DNA of 64,000 bases from Ampullaceana balthica (lineage: Eukaryota; Mollusca; Gastropoda; Lymnaeidae), in NCBI GenBank assembly GCA_944989445.1, contig CALYLW010000340.1, positions 576,881 through 640,880 on the forward strand, written 5' to 3'. Shown one piece after another: positions 9,801 through 19,212 of this stretch. Each line of letters starts with the position of its first letter. Position 1 is the first letter of the stretch. Position numbers and translations under genes: made by a program. Below the pieces are notes generated by a model. That model saw only the letters and a list, made by a program, of their open reading frames with translations, did not search any database and had not been told where the DNA came from.

Positions 9801-12182
9801 AATTTTATTTTTTAATACAATTTAATAGTGAAGTGTATTTTAAGTATTAAATTAAATATTTTAATTAGGTGTTAATTTTTTAAAATTTGGAAAGTGTGAC
9901 TTACTTTAGGGGGGGGGGTCCCAAGATTTGTGACAGGGGGGGAAGGGGTCAAAAATGGTTAAAAATAGCGAGACGTACTTTATGGACGGCCCCTTAATAT
10001 TTTTGTGTTTTGATTGCAGAAAGTTTTTTTCCGATTTGAAATGTTAGTTGTTTTCTTCACTCTTTTCTTCTCTGATTTTTCCCAACCTTGTGCCATTGTA
10101 CCAAAAGCATTTAAACGAAATTAAAAAGTATGTCCAGTGACGGTCTCTTTCTCAAACTCACTTTCCCAACCGCTAAGATTGGTGAAACGTTGTTGGTATT
10201 AATTGTTTTTTTTTAGCAAAGAGATTATTGTTATACATATCTATATTAAAACATGTTATTTGGGACCGCAAACATTGGGCTTACCATCCGCCTACTGCTA
10301 TGTCTTCAAACAATAAACGAGTTTTTATTTTTAGTTTTAACTTACGCAGACTTTCCCGGAAGATAGCCATTTTGAAATTTAATTTTTTAATTCCTTAATA
10401 TCGGGAATTACAATGTCGGTATTCTAAATCAATTGTCAATGATATTTTTTTGTTTAAAACCGAATGTTTAAATCAAATTTAATTAATTTTTCATTTTGTT
10501 TTTGTTTTAACGCTTACAATGTTAGGATGGCGTCCTTGTATTGCAGTTAAGATGTTTTAAAATCTAACTTACCAGAATGTCCAGTTTTTTAAGGCGCAAT
10601 TCAATGGGCGAGGCCATAACCAGAGAGGGTACCAAGTATTTGATTGACCTGTGCATGGACATTTTGAAAAAAAAATTTAGTGTACAAAATTCAACAAAAC
10701 AATCATCATCGGAGTCATATTGCAAGAATCAAGTGATAAAAACGCACTTGATGGCCAGAATCTTTGTATATTTTTTTCTAAAATAAATTTTAGTTTGACT
10801 TCTCTCTACAACTGAAACAAACAGATGTGAGGGTAGGGGAGTCAAATCTTACCTCAGTGAGGAAGTAGTCGATGTAGGGGAGACAAATCTTACCTCAGTG
10901 AGGAAGTAGTCGATGTAGGGGAGTCAAATCTTACCTCAGTGAGGATGTAGTCCATGTAGGGGCAGTCAAATCTTACCTCAGTGAGGATGTAGTCCATGTA
11001 GGGGCAGTCAAATCTTACCTCAGTGAGGATGTAGTCCATGTAGGGGAGTCAAATCTTACCTCAGTGAGGATGTAGTCCATGTAGGGCAGTCAAATCTTAC
11101 CTCAGTGAGGATGTAGTCCATGTAGGGTAGTCAAATCTTACCTCAGTGAGGATGTAGTCCATGTAGGGGAGTCAAATCTTACCTCAGTGAGGATGTAGTC
11201 CATGTAGGGCAGTCAAATCTTACCTCAGTGAGGATGTAGTCCATGTAGGGTAGTCAAATCTTACCTCAGTGAGGATGTAGTCCATGTAGGGCAGTCACAT
11301 CTTACCTCAGTGAAGATGTAGTCCATGTAGGGGTAGTCAAATCTTACCTCAGTGAGGATGTAGTCCATGTAGGGGAGTCAAATCTTACCTCAGTGAGGAT
11401 GTAGTCCATGTAGGGGAGTCAAATCTTACCTCAATGAAGATGTAGTCCATGTAGGGGAGTCACATCTTACCTCAGTGAAGATGTAGTCCATGTAGGGCAG
11501 TCACATCTTACCTCAGTGAGGATGTAGTCCATGTAGGGCAGTGACATCTTACCTCAGTGAGGAGGTAGTCCATGTAGGGGAGTCAAATCTTACCTCAGTG
11601 ACGATGTACTCCATGTAGGGCAGTCACATCTTACCTCAGTGAAGATGTAGTCCATGTAGGGGAGTCAAATCTTACCTCAGTGAGGATGTAGTCCATGTAG
11701 GGGAGTCAAATCTTACCTCAGTGAGGATGTAGTCCATGTAGGGCAGTCACATCTTACCTCAGTGAGGATGTAGTCCATGTAGGGCAGTCACATCTTACCT
11801 CAGTGAGGATGTAGTCCATGTAGGGCAGTCACATCTTACCTCAGTGAGGATGTAGTCCATGTAGGGGAGTCAAATCTTACCTCAGTGAGGATATACTCCA
11901 TGTAGGGGAGTCACATCTTACCTCAGTGAGGATGTAGTCGATGTAGGGGAGTCAAATCTTACCTCAAAGAGGATGTAGTCCATGTAGGGCAGTCACATCT
12001 TACCTCAGTGAGGATGTAGTCCATGTAGGGGAGTCAAATCTTACCTCAAAGAGGATGTAGTCCATGTAGGGGAGTCAAATCTTACCTCAGTGAGGATATA
12101 GTCAATGTCTTTGTTTATGTTGGCCAGTGCCAGGGTTTCCTTTGTCTCTAGCGAGGCTGTCCCTGGGATGAGGCGTACATAC
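774..12182 (-). CDS. M12B (reprolysin/ADAM-like) zinc metalloproteinase, partial gene, 5 exons
   Basis: Five minus-strand exons join into one reprolysin-type catalytic domain: 12182-12086, 10648-10573, 5207-5059, 4283-4246 and 882-774. Phases agree at the last three junctions (0, 2, 1). Landmarks are a helix-like LANINKDIDYILTE stretch, the strand IELRLKKLDIL, the segment KALNTFELWLSQQN, then YDIAILWTGYDIYG (the family's YDhAiLhTg strand), GYAHVGAVC, and VTAHEIAH, the first part of HExxHxxGxxHD. In this family the three His bind zinc and the Glu is the catalytic base; such proteases are usually secreted or membrane-anchored. The GxxHD half and later domains lie beyond the left edge, and the signal peptide and prodomain exons were not found. 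The 12086-to-10648 junction does not match in phase, so an exon may be missing or an acceptor damaged. ADAM, ADAMTS or another subfamily cannot be told apart. The third junction, coded TG|Y, is the strongest evidence that these exons belong together. Confidence 0.8.
883..2480. other. Intron sequence of the M12B gene, AT-rich
   Basis: Between exons e and d. AT-rich, with homopolymer runs and no convincing exon, RNA or transposon terminus. The minus-strand ORF at 1768-1995 has no family resemblance or splice support. Confidence 0.5.
2520..3475 (-). mobile_element. LINE 3' fragment (same family as 16082-16860) carrying a minisatellite
   Basis: On the minus strand this is the 3' end of a non-LTR retrotransposon: a (ATAAG)n tail at about 2520-2546, then sequence matching the copies at 16120-16370 and 52980-53280 (for example GCATACGGAATAAGAAAGG). 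The part equivalent to the C-terminus of the reverse transcriptase ORF has expanded into a 22-bp tandem array. No ORF is intact. Confidence 0.75.
2771..3434. repeat. 22-bp minisatellite, about 30 copies, inside a LINE fragment
   Basis: Near-perfect units of TAGTTATCTTAGTGTTGTAT plus TT. The single-copy ancestor is visible in the related LINE at about 16335-16360 (aagttatctttgtgttgtat). Long apparent ORFs here are artefacts of the stop-free repeat. Confidence 0.95.
3745..4100. repeat. Diverged ~31-bp minisatellite
   Basis: About 11 imperfect copies of a unit built on GGTGTTATCTCAAAATGACC and AGGCCCATA. It lies in the intron about 150 bp downstream (minus strand) of the micro-exon at 4246-4283. 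The copies are diverged, so the array is older than most in this window. Confidence 0.85.
4246..4283 (-). CDS. M12B metalloproteinase exon d (38-bp micro-exon)
   Basis: Acceptor tctgatatag and donor ACTGCAG|gtaaat. It codes YDIYGSSSIFTA plus split codons at both ends (phase 2 in, phase 1 out). Both split codons close correctly with exons c and e as Gly, giving WTGYDIYG and FTAGYAHVG. It is too short for ORF calling; phase and family context support it. Confidence 0.85.
4747..5034. repeat. 20-bp minisatellite, about 14 copies
   Basis: Units of CTGTCAACACCTGTTACAGT; nine consecutive copies are nearly identical and those at the left end are diverged. On the minus strand it begins about 25 nt after the donor of exon c at 5059, but the unit does not copy exon sequence. 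Confidence 0.95.
5059..5207 (-). CDS. M12B metalloproteinase exon c (LWLSQQN...YDIAILWTG)
   Basis: A 149-bp exon with acceptor cgtttacag and donor ACGGG|gtaagtgg, entering in phase 0 and leaving in phase 2. It codes NSNVIPVTSL, GKALNTFELWLSQQN, then YDIAILWTG, the hydrophobic strand found before the zinc site in reprolysins. The next exon completes the split Gly codon and continues YDIYG. Confidence 0.85.
5240..5660. repeat. ~60-bp degenerate tandem repeat rich in CACGTG
   Basis: About seven copies alternating TATCACGTGACATACTG with TTGTGTACACAGTGGCAC. Each unit has a CACGTG or CACGTGA E-box-like palindrome and a GTGTACAC palindrome. It lies in the intron upstream (minus strand) of M12B exon c. 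Confidence 0.85.
6413..6951 (+). pseudogene. Decayed ORF of the outer transposon, zinc-finger-like
   Basis: One frame reads FPSLFVAQTLKFGEICLDQQ, a stop, then LCKVCHSYFAPQKMLKKHTG, followed by a Glu/Asp-rich tail (EAVEWLDEDELICLQL). Cys and His spacing fits one C2H2 finger. In-frame stops break it and the hAT insertion removes its end. It probably belonged to the outer transposon; catalytic residues are not visible. Confidence 0.5.
7731..9097 (+). pseudogene. hAT transposase remnant (DUF4371/ZMYM1-like)
   Basis: Pieces in order: HLATCKAHDTKALMKMQAIL (about 7765), LALRGTESNSGNLYELLEFR with VESGDEVLGN (about 7950-8050), LLEDIVREANNSIAFSILAD with ETNDISGIQQMSLGV (about 8600-8710), and QKQFVHCSSHKLNLVVNDLI (about 8915-8980). 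FSILADETxD and CxxHxLNLVV are hallmarks of this transposase class. The coding region is interrupted by a 459-bp element and by frameshifts. Confidence 0.8.
8081..8539. mobile_element. Non-autonomous TIR element (MITE) nested in the hAT transposase
   Basis: The left end GGTTCACCGACAAAACGGCC and the right end, read inverted, GGTTACCCATCAAAACGGCC, form imperfect inverted repeats. Both continue into several CCCCGACAAAACGG-like motifs. The flanks GCTGAGTAT and GCTGAGTGT look like a 8-9-bp target duplication with one change. The transposase frame resumes across the insertion. Confidence 0.8.
9560..9790. repeat. CCGGAATCCGGC-rich repeat fragment
   Basis: Repeated AAATCCGGCT and CCGGATTTC motifs, ending in AATCTGGTACATCCCTA. 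The same motif family occurs at 14460-14690. It looks like the sub-terminal part of a TIR element ending in TAGGGATGTACC; only one end is convincing. Confidence 0.5.
10573..10648 (-). CDS. M12B metalloproteinase exon b (beta-strand IELRLKKLDIL)
   Basis: A 76-bp exon with acceptor tccatgcacag and donor ATTCTG|gtaagttag. It reads SIKYLVPSLVMASPIELRLKKLDIL and ends in phase 0, which matches exon c. The incoming phase (one spare base) does not match exon a. If reading starts 15-18 bases further upstream, the peptide (MSMHRSIKYL...) would continue exon a well. There, though, a T tract is followed by CAA where an acceptor CAG would be expected. Confidence 0.65.
10827..12085. repeat. 41-bp minisatellite, about 31 copies, derived from exon end plus splice donor
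   Basis: On the minus strand each unit reads ACATGGACTACATCCTCACTGAG|GTAAGATTTGACTCCCCT or a close variant. The junction corresponds to the last codons (DYILTE) and the donor of the exon ending at 12086. Nearly every unit keeps an intact CTGAG|GTAAG donor. Unit length varies by 1-2 bases in a G run. It occupies the first 1.25 kb of the intron. Confidence 0.95.
12086..12182 (-). CDS. M12B metalloproteinase exon a (N-terminal part of catalytic domain)
   Basis: A 97-bp exon between an acceptor (tcacatag) and a strong donor (CTGAG|gtaagatt). Only one frame is open; it codes 32 residues, YVRLIPGTASLETKE then LANINKDIDYILTE, ending in phase 0. The amphipathic LANI..DIDYIL stretch resembles the first helix of reprolysin domains. 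Assignment to the M12B gene rests on strand, order and this resemblance, not on a clean splice to the next exon. The donor side opens directly into a 41-bp minisatellite made of copies of this exon end. Confidence 0.55.
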
Positions 12183-12654
12183 CTATGTGATTGAAAAAAG
12201 GGGGGGGGAGCAGAGAAGAGTTTAAAAATATCCGTGGTGGGGGAGGCGGGCTGGCATCTTTTGAGAATGGGGTAGTGTTAAGGGGTGGCATGCAGTACAT
12301 GATAACAATTGATATATTGGTTGGATAATTGTGTAGTGTTGTTAAGAACATTTGAGAAACTAATTGTTCCTGATAGGTTTGGTACAGCACGAAATTGACC
12401 ATTGACTATGATTAGGGTAAGTACAGTGCAGGATTTACTGGTCTCACCTACCCTTAATAGTCTGTTTTCTATATTACAATGTAAACGTTGATGATTAGGG
12501 AAGCTAGAATTTTTAGGCTTTATTTAGAATAGATTCAAATCTAGTTTGATATCGGACTACGAAGTTAAATTATACCATGAAAGATTTTTATTTGCCAAGA
12601 CATCACAATGAGAGACGAAGGTTGACTGAGAACGATCGTCCCATCCCACCCTCG

Positions 12655-12800
12655 ATAACATCTGATAACATAACAGGTCAAGTTGGCTCACTGTGGACAA
12701 CATAACAGGTCAAGTTGGCTCACTGTGGACAACATAACTAGGTGCAAGTTGGCTCACTGTGGACAGCATAACAGGTCAAGTTGGCTCACTGTGAACTATT
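12655..12800. repeat. 31-bp tandem repeat, 4 copies
   Basis: Units of AACATAACAGGTCAAGTTGG and CTCACTGTGGAC in direct tandem. No relation to a coding exon was seen. Confidence 0.9.
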
Positions 12801-13088
12801 AATGCATGTTCTCCAAATAAAAAAAAATACTTTAGCGTCCGATATTACATTGTTTAGGTAAAAATTATATTATATTACAATTATTATTGGAAGTGGTTGG
12901 AAAAATGGATAAGATGGAATGATATTTTCTGCCTTGCTTTGTAACTGATAGCTCAATTATATTGTCTTGCTGTTATGATCCAGGTCGTAGCTTAAGTCCT
13001 ATACCCCCCCCCCAAATCATTTCTTCAAAATATGTCTGTAGTTTGCTAACAACAAATAATGTAGAGTTCCAACCCAATATACATATAT

Positions 13089-13832
13089 TAGGGCTGTTAT
13101 CGATTAATTTAAAATTAATTGTTAACTTTTGAAAAATTATCGATTAATTAATAGTTAATTTCGATTAAAGCCGCAATTAAAATTTATGGTGTCAAAAGTA
13201 ATATTTATTATACTTACTGTCAAAAATCGAAATAACACTGGAATGTCTTCTTTATATGACATCTTTTAACCAACAACGCAAACAGACAAGTGTATTGACA
13301 TTACTTGGGTCAAGTGATGAGCGGGTCTTGTTGACAAGATAACCAGCCGAGCAGAACAATCGTTTACATAGCTTTAGATTGTCTCATTTGAAGTTTCTCA
13401 TACAGTAGTGGATGTTTGGTTTGCAGATGATGTGTAAGCAAACTATGGTAGCAATGTTCCCTTTAAGCAGCGCCGCTGCGCAGATATTTTACCGACGCCA
13501 CGCAGGAGTTTAGAATTACCGCGCAGAAAATTCTGTAAAATTTTGCACAAAAAATGGACGTTGTGCAACTTTGCAAACGAGTTTTTTTTAAAACTTTGCA
13601 CACGAAACAACGAGCTTAGACTTAGAGGGAACATGGCATGGTAGGCAAACGATTTCTCTCAATGAAATAACCTCTATCAACATTTTGAACAATCACTTAA
13701 GTGAATAGTTTAAAACAAAAATGTTCCTGTAATAGTCCGGAAATTAGTTAATATTTAGCGGCCGAAATATTTTACTTTTAGACTTCCAGTACATTTATAT
13801 AGAGAAATTAATCGTTAATTTCCGCAGCCCTA
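13089..13832. mobile_element. hAT-like non-autonomous element with TAGGGCTG termini
   Basis: Starts TAGGGCTGTTATCGATTAAT and ends with the inverse, ATTAATCG...CAGCCCTA. The flanking 8-mers ACATATAT and ATTTATAT are only partly alike in this AT-rich target. It carries a nested insertion at 13452-13634. Confidence 0.7.
13452..13634. mobile_element. Short MITE (ATGTTCCCT termini), nested
   Basis: Begins AATGTTCCCTTTAAGC and ends CTTAGAGGGAACAT, an inverted pair. A second copy of the same element lies at 17690-17866, with the shared interior features TGCGCAGATAT and TGTGCAAAG. Confidence 0.75.
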
Positions 13833-13850
13833 ATTTATATATATATATAT

Positions 13851-14110
13851 TAGGGCTGGTACTGATGAAAAAATTGTTTCCGATTAATCATTAAAAAATT
13901 AATTGATTAATCGATTAACTTCGATTAATTATATTTTTATAACGCATATATAGATCACGTTAGTTGCGATTCATTTTTTTATTATTTCGAGAAATCAGTT
14001 AAGTCGCGGTAATTCCATGATTCCATGGCTCCCAAATTTTGCGACGTAACGCAGCTAATTCGTTTTGCTATTCAAGAAATAAGGAAGAATAAACATTTTT
14101 GTTTGCGTAT
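13851..14110. mobile_element. Partial hAT-like end (TAGGGCTGG...CGATTAAT)
   Basis: A second TAGGGCTG terminus followed by CCGATTAATCATT and GATTAATCGATTAACTTCG. No matching right end was found before the Helitron-like sequence starting near 14115, so the element is truncated or interrupted. Confidence 0.5.
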
Positions 14111-14114
14111 GGGC

Positions 14115-14345
14115 ATCTAAATATATAATTACAAGAACGACCCGCGGCGTAGCATACGCCGCAGCTTTGCTCATCATAGATAGTGCAAAGAAGGAGGGGG
14201 TTGAGAGTATGGACACAAACAGCAGCACGAAGTAATGAAAAAATAGCGCGTAAACGTGGAGACATGTGAACTGAGGTTGTTGTTACCCACCCCCCTCCAC
14301 ATTTTATTACTATCACCCCTTAAACATAAACTGTGATTGGCCGAC
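14115..14345 (-). mobile_element. Degenerate Helitron without tandem units, relative of 27855-29266
   Basis: Read on the minus strand it has CTAGGGTCGGCCAATCAC near the 5' side, then TTTGCACTATCTATGA, a GC-rich hairpin (GCGGCGTA with TACGCCGC) and a degraded end. The same blocks in the same order flank the 0.5-kb units in the Helitron at 27855-29266. The terminal CTAG has mutated to CTTG. Confidence 0.65.
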
Positions 14346-14459
14346 CCTAGAGAGGCTTAGTCATGTTTAGGGTTGTTAATTTCATGTTTTTGTTTTTTTG
14401 GCAAACCGGTTATCGATTATGTAACTCGGATTTTAAACCGATTACCGTTTTATAGATGA

Positions 14460-14760
14460 CTTCACAGAAATTAAGGGTGTACCAGTTTTCGCCTGTGGCT
14501 CCGCCAAATCCGGAATCCGGCTATATTTACAAATCCGGCTCCGGCAGAAATTAGCTTCATAAATCCGACCAAATCCGGTTTGCCAGGTTTGCGATAAAAT
14601 ATATATAATTAGCTCCGGCTCCGGCAAATGTGGAATCCGGCAATTTTTACAAATGCACTTCATAAATCCGGCAGAATCAAATTCGATTATCGGTTCGGGA
14701 AATTTAAAACCGATTATCGCTTTCAACGCACTTGTTACTTGGAACATGTAAAGTTGCATG
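14460..14760. repeat. CCGGAATCCGG-rich repeat
   Basis: Multiple CCGGAATCCGGC and CTTCATAAATCCG motifs beginning GGTGTACCAG, related to 9560-9790. Probably a hAT-type terminal region; the full element could not be bounded. Confidence 0.5.
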
Positions 14761-14799
14761 TGGATCACCGAATAAAAAACTTAAAAAATCAGTTTCTTT

Positions 14800-16080
14800 C
14801 CAAATGAGAACCAAAAAACGTGTGTCTTATTTGTTTGTAAGGTTTCCGGGCAAAACTTAAACGTACATGTCATCGTATTCTAAGAGGTGGATATAGCTCT
14901 GGTTTTCGTCTCATGCCCAAGATGGACAACAACATAACTTATAGTCGATATGCTTTTAACGTTTAATGAGTGTCATTGATTTGGAAATTTCAAAAATATA
15001 ATAAACACAGTAATTTATATCATAATTCCAACGAAAGATTCCTAAAGCTCGCCACCAATTATTAGACATAGATTTGCACGCCTTGTTTTAATGCATTGAT
15101 TAGACGACTATCCATTTCTAGAGCACAACGGAAATCATGAGTTTCCATTTTAAGTTTTAAGAACTGAAGTTATTACAAGAAGTTGTATAAAAATAATAAT
15201 GCTTGAAATAAAATAATATGAATATTAATGTACATAGCATATTTTTGCGTAAATTGGAATATGAACAAAAAATATCCCTTTAAAACTATCATAAAATAAG
15301 GGCAATGTTGAATAGTAAAGAATAAACAAAACAGAAAGGGGAGTATTTGTTTAGTCTGTTTGATTTTTAAAAAACAATTTTTTTAATGGAAGCATTTTAC
15401 GGAGCTGTCACAGTTCAAATTGCGAATTTCGCTACTTCCTTCACCATAAGTTGTAATAAACTTTCAATACTTCCTTCACCATTAGCTGTAATAAAATTTC
15501 AATACGTCCTTCAACATTAGCTGTAATAAACTTTCAATACATGTTTCTTTGCCTACGTAATACGTCCAGTCAAGATTATCTTCAAATGAACCTAGAGTCC
15601 AGATTTCGGACTCAAGACTTTAATGTGTACCAAATGTATGAAATGTATCAGAATCAACTAAACTTCAGCTCCAGTTACTTTTTTAAAAGGGTCTTCCAGT
15701 TATAAAACATGCACTGCATGTACATATAGCTTTCAATATTTATGTTACACAATTTTGTTTGTTAATTGAAAATTTCCATCTGATATATACTGGTAATATC
15801 AATATCAAAGCGAACTTTGTCATCAGAAAACACAACAGTATTATTATGGGGTCCCTTGTTGATTGGGAAAGTACGTCGTTTGCTTGTGTTTATTCTTGTT
15901 TTTTTGTGTTGATTATTTTACTGCGGAAAATTTTTAGTTCGGTTCATAACATGCGAACAGAAACCTGGCAACAAAAGTATCGCCCGAGGCGGACTAATAA
16001 AAAAGATAACGATTTTAGGAGCCTCTTGGCCTCGTAAAAGTACAAACTTTAAAATCATTCAGTTTCCTATACTAAAATTT
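14800..16080. other. AT-rich sequence with a 36-bp triplicated repeat at about 15433-15540
   Basis: The only structure is three copies of TACTTCCTTCACCATAAG with GTAATAAACTTTCAA. The 92-codon plus-strand ORF at 15759-16037 shows no recognisable domain and no splice or codon evidence. Confidence 0.5.
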
Positions 16081-16081
16081 A

Positions 16082-16860
16082 ATGTCTTATCTTATCTTAT
16101 CTTATCTTATCTTATCTTATCTGTTTATAGACGCTCCTTCTATACAGAAGTTATTGCGTCCTACGCTTATCTATGGTTTGTGTTTAGTCCTGCATTTTTA
16201 TTAGAGATTTAAATGTTGATAAAGTGTTGGTTTTCCTGGATTCTTCAGGACGCGGGAAGAAGGAAAACTTGTATGTGTTTGTTCTTGCATACGGAATAAG
16301 AAAGGTGTTTTTATCCTTATGTCTATCTGAGGGTTGTATTAAGTTATCTTTGTGTTGTATTTCTAAATTATAATTAATTGCTTTATGTATGATTACTACT
16401 TTGCTCTTGGTTCTTCTATCCTCTAGTGTTTCAAGGTTTAATGATTTAACTAATGGTGTTATTCTTGTCAGTTTCGAATATTCTCCAGTAATGAATCTGG
16501 CAGCTCTTTTTTGAATTTGTTCCAGTTTATCAATGTTTTCTTTGGTGGATGGGTCCCATACAGAAGATGCATATTCTAGTACAGGTCTCACCAAAGAGAG
16601 GTAGCATTTTAGTTTTATATCTCTATTACATTTGTTAAAGTTTCTTTTTATAAAGCCTAAGGTTTTGTTTGATTTTTTAATAACTTCATTGACATGGGGA
16701 TTCCATGATAGTTTCTCATTTATTAAGACTCCTAAGTATTTTGCATCTTTAGTTTGGGTCAGTTCTTTTCCATGAATGTAATATTTTGAATTTATTTGTT
16801 TCTTTTTCTTTGTTACTCTTAACAGTTGACACTTTTCTGGGTGGAAAGACATACTCCAGT
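16082..16860 (-). mobile_element. 5'-truncated LINE with reverse transcriptase C-terminus
   Basis: The minus-strand ORF of 222 codons codes the C-terminal part of a non-LTR reverse transcriptase: SFHPEKCQLLRVTKKKK, AKYLGVLINEKLSWNPHV, KTLGFIKRNFNKC, LVRPVLEYASSVWDP and EQIQKRAARFITGEYS are typical Jockey/CR1-clade motifs. The 3' end is a perfect (ATAAG)n tail at 16085-16121. ATGTCTTAT occurs on both flanks and may be the target duplication. The catalytic FADD box is absent, so the copy is dead on arrival. Confidence 0.9.
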
Positions 16861-16869
16861 GATGTCTTA

Positions 16870-17685
16870 TGTCTTATCTAAAGACAAGCTTTGTTCGGTC
16901 TCTTAATGACCTTCAATGCCCCACAAGCAAGTAATGATTTGACTTTACTTATGGCAACGTATGTTAGGATTAGTAATCGGTAAAATTATGGACACCAAAG
17001 AGATCCAATGGATGCTTTAAACCTTAAGGTTAAATGGGAAACTAATGGTAACTTATGGTAACTTATGGGCATTGAATGTAGCTAAATTTAACTAAAAGTA
17101 CTAAAGGTTTTAAAATATCAAATAGGCAACTAATGTTAATAAAAGGTGATTCATAACTAGAGGTGTAACTAAATTTTTAAAGTGATAACTAATGGTAACT
17201 GAAAGTAACTAATGGTAAATTAAGGCAACAAATGGTAACTCACGACAACACGGCTTCGTAGTCCGTCACAAAGTAAGCTTCGATAACGTGTGTTTTGGCT
17301 GTTGAACAAACAAAAGACTGTTTATTATCAAATATACACACAGGACATAACTGCGTGTGTTCAATAATAGCGACGCTATTATTTATTTTTTGAAAGTTTA
17401 TCCAAGTAATCCAAGCTTTTCATTATAATGCATCATAAATAACGCACAAAACCATGGCGACTAGAAAACAAAATAACATCGCTAACAATGGCGTTGACGT
17501 CCCTAGATATTTCCGTCAGTTTAAGTTACTTTAAAAAACATGCACATGTCTTTATATGGCTTTCGTTTATTTCTACCCAACTTTATCTTGTATTTCATTT
17601 AGTGCAACCCCACCCTTTCTTGTAACTATTAAAAATGTATTCAATTAAAGAACACATCTTTTTTTTTAAATCTCAGTTTTTGTTA
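16870..17685. other. AT-rich sequence with degenerate GGTAACTAATG repeats
   Basis: Between 17035 and 17240 are loosely spaced ACTAATGGTAACT motifs, an old degenerate tandem array. Nothing else was recognised. Confidence 0.4.
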
Positions 17686-17689
17686 CAAT

Positions 17690-17866
17690 GTTACCTCTAA
17701 GGTTCTTTGGTCCGTGTGCAAAGTTTAAAAAAGAACAATTCGTGTGCAAAGTTGGACAGCATTAATTTTTTTGAATATTTTATAAAATTTGCTGCGTTAT
17801 AATTTGAACTGCTGCGCGGCGTCGGCAAGATATCTGCGCAGCCTTTCAGCTTAAAGGGAACATTGA
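17690..17866. mobile_element. MITE copy (same family as 13452-13634)
   Basis: Runs from TTACCTCTAAGGTTC to CTTAAAGGGAACATTG. Shared interior motifs are CGTGTGCAAAGTT, TGCTGCGCGGCGTC and ATATCTGCGCAGC. Confidence 0.7.
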
Positions 17867-18214
17867 TTACCACCCCCACTTTTGCAAGACTCCACAAATA
17901 TTGTGCATGAACTTTTAATTAAAATTCCCCCTTTTTATCACGATATGATTGTATCACCATTAACGATTTTTAATAAGTGACAACGAATTTTGTAAATAAA
18001 AAAAAATTCGTTGTCAAAAACACAGTAACACAGTACATTAAAAACTTGTATTTAATTTTACACAATATGGGCATTTTTATTATTTTTAATTTCTTTATAT
18101 TAAACCTTTACTTAACTGCCCAACATTTCCTATACTATATAGATTTTTGCTTTGGATATAACATTGAAAATATATTTGTTTATTATACTGTATATTTGAA
18201 GGATAATGGCAGGG

Positions 18215-18505
18215 GCGGATTAAGATGATTTTATTCCCTATTCAATTACATTATTTATTAAAGGTCTTGAGAAATATAGATAAATATATCCACTATGAAA
18301 TTGATTGGAATAAACATGTGTTTTGACATCTTGCACTAAATGGGCCCTGTGGCCCTTAAAGTCGTTTTTTTTTGCTTATATGAGCTATATAAAAATTAGT
18401 TTATGCGTTAGCTAATGAGTAAATGAATGGATCTTTTGTATATAAAAACTTAATAGCTCATATTAAAATAACAAAGGGCACTGTACTTCTAATACCTTGA
18501 ACAAT
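18215..18505 (+). mobile_element. Helitron fragment (49404-58992 family)
   Basis: Contains AGAAATATAGATAAATATATCC, CACTAAATGGGCCCTG, TATGAGCTATATAAAAATTA, GTAAATGAATGGATCTT and AAAGGGCACTG in the order seen at 55560-55800. Neither terminus is present. Downstream to about 19200 nothing more was recognised. Confidence 0.75.
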
Positions 18506-19212
18506 TCATTATAAATATTTCAACATTTAAGAGTTCCATATTAACATTTTCCAAAATTAGATAAAGTTAAGTCGTAGTAACTTTGATCTATATATCACCT
18601 TTTGTTTCGGGAGTCATCAGGGAGAAGACACAAGTAAGTGCGGTAACCCAAGAAGTCATCTTTGCTACAGAGGTTAGCTTTCTTTTTACGCAACCTGTTT
18701 TAAGGTAAAGACATGTTTAATTGAACTATGGTAATCGTCATGTCTTTTAACTAGAGCAATGGAAATTCAATAACAGTTCCCTGTAGTTGGAAATATTCTT
18801 ATTATTTTCGTAAGTGAGAATGTTAATCCGGGCTAATCCATCTGCATGTCCAAGATTATCATTTCACATCTAACCTCCTTCTGACCTACTCTTCCACTTG
18901 AGAACATTGTCTTTTGGGCCTCCTCCACTCAACCGTTAATGTCACGATGTTCCACATTTTTTCTCCATTAAATAAATAAAATAAAATTATGTATATTTTT
19001 TTAATTTAACATATTTTATATTTTATATAATTATAGATCTATTTTACCGTGGTGGCAAAAAACATAATAAAAATATTTTAATTGATTAACAATGTACAGT
19101 GATTAGATGCTTTGAACTCATAGTTGAGTCAAACTTATGATTAATTTGGGAAATAGAAGAAATAAAATTTTTGATTGCGACTAAAATAGTTAACATATTA
19201 CATAACTATACA

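Larger units (their letters stand above)
6069..9993. mobile_element. DNA transposon with 22-bp terminal inverted repeats (outer element of a nest)
   Basis: The ends are perfect inverted repeats, GGGGCCGTCCATAAAGTACG followed by TC, each flanked by TTA. A 3-bp TTA duplication would suit the PIF/Harbinger type (TWA target), but no transposase is identifiable. The sub-termini are G-runs with TGTGACAGGGGGG on both sides. Between 6420 and 6951 are fragments of a coding region with a C2H2 zinc-finger-like CKVC...HTGQHR segment, broken by stops. The element is split by an hAT insertion at 6965. Confidence 0.75.

Noticed and set aside
10827..12085. CRISPR-like array
   Set aside because: Eukaryotic context and no unique spacers; it is a simple tandem repeat of exon end plus donor.
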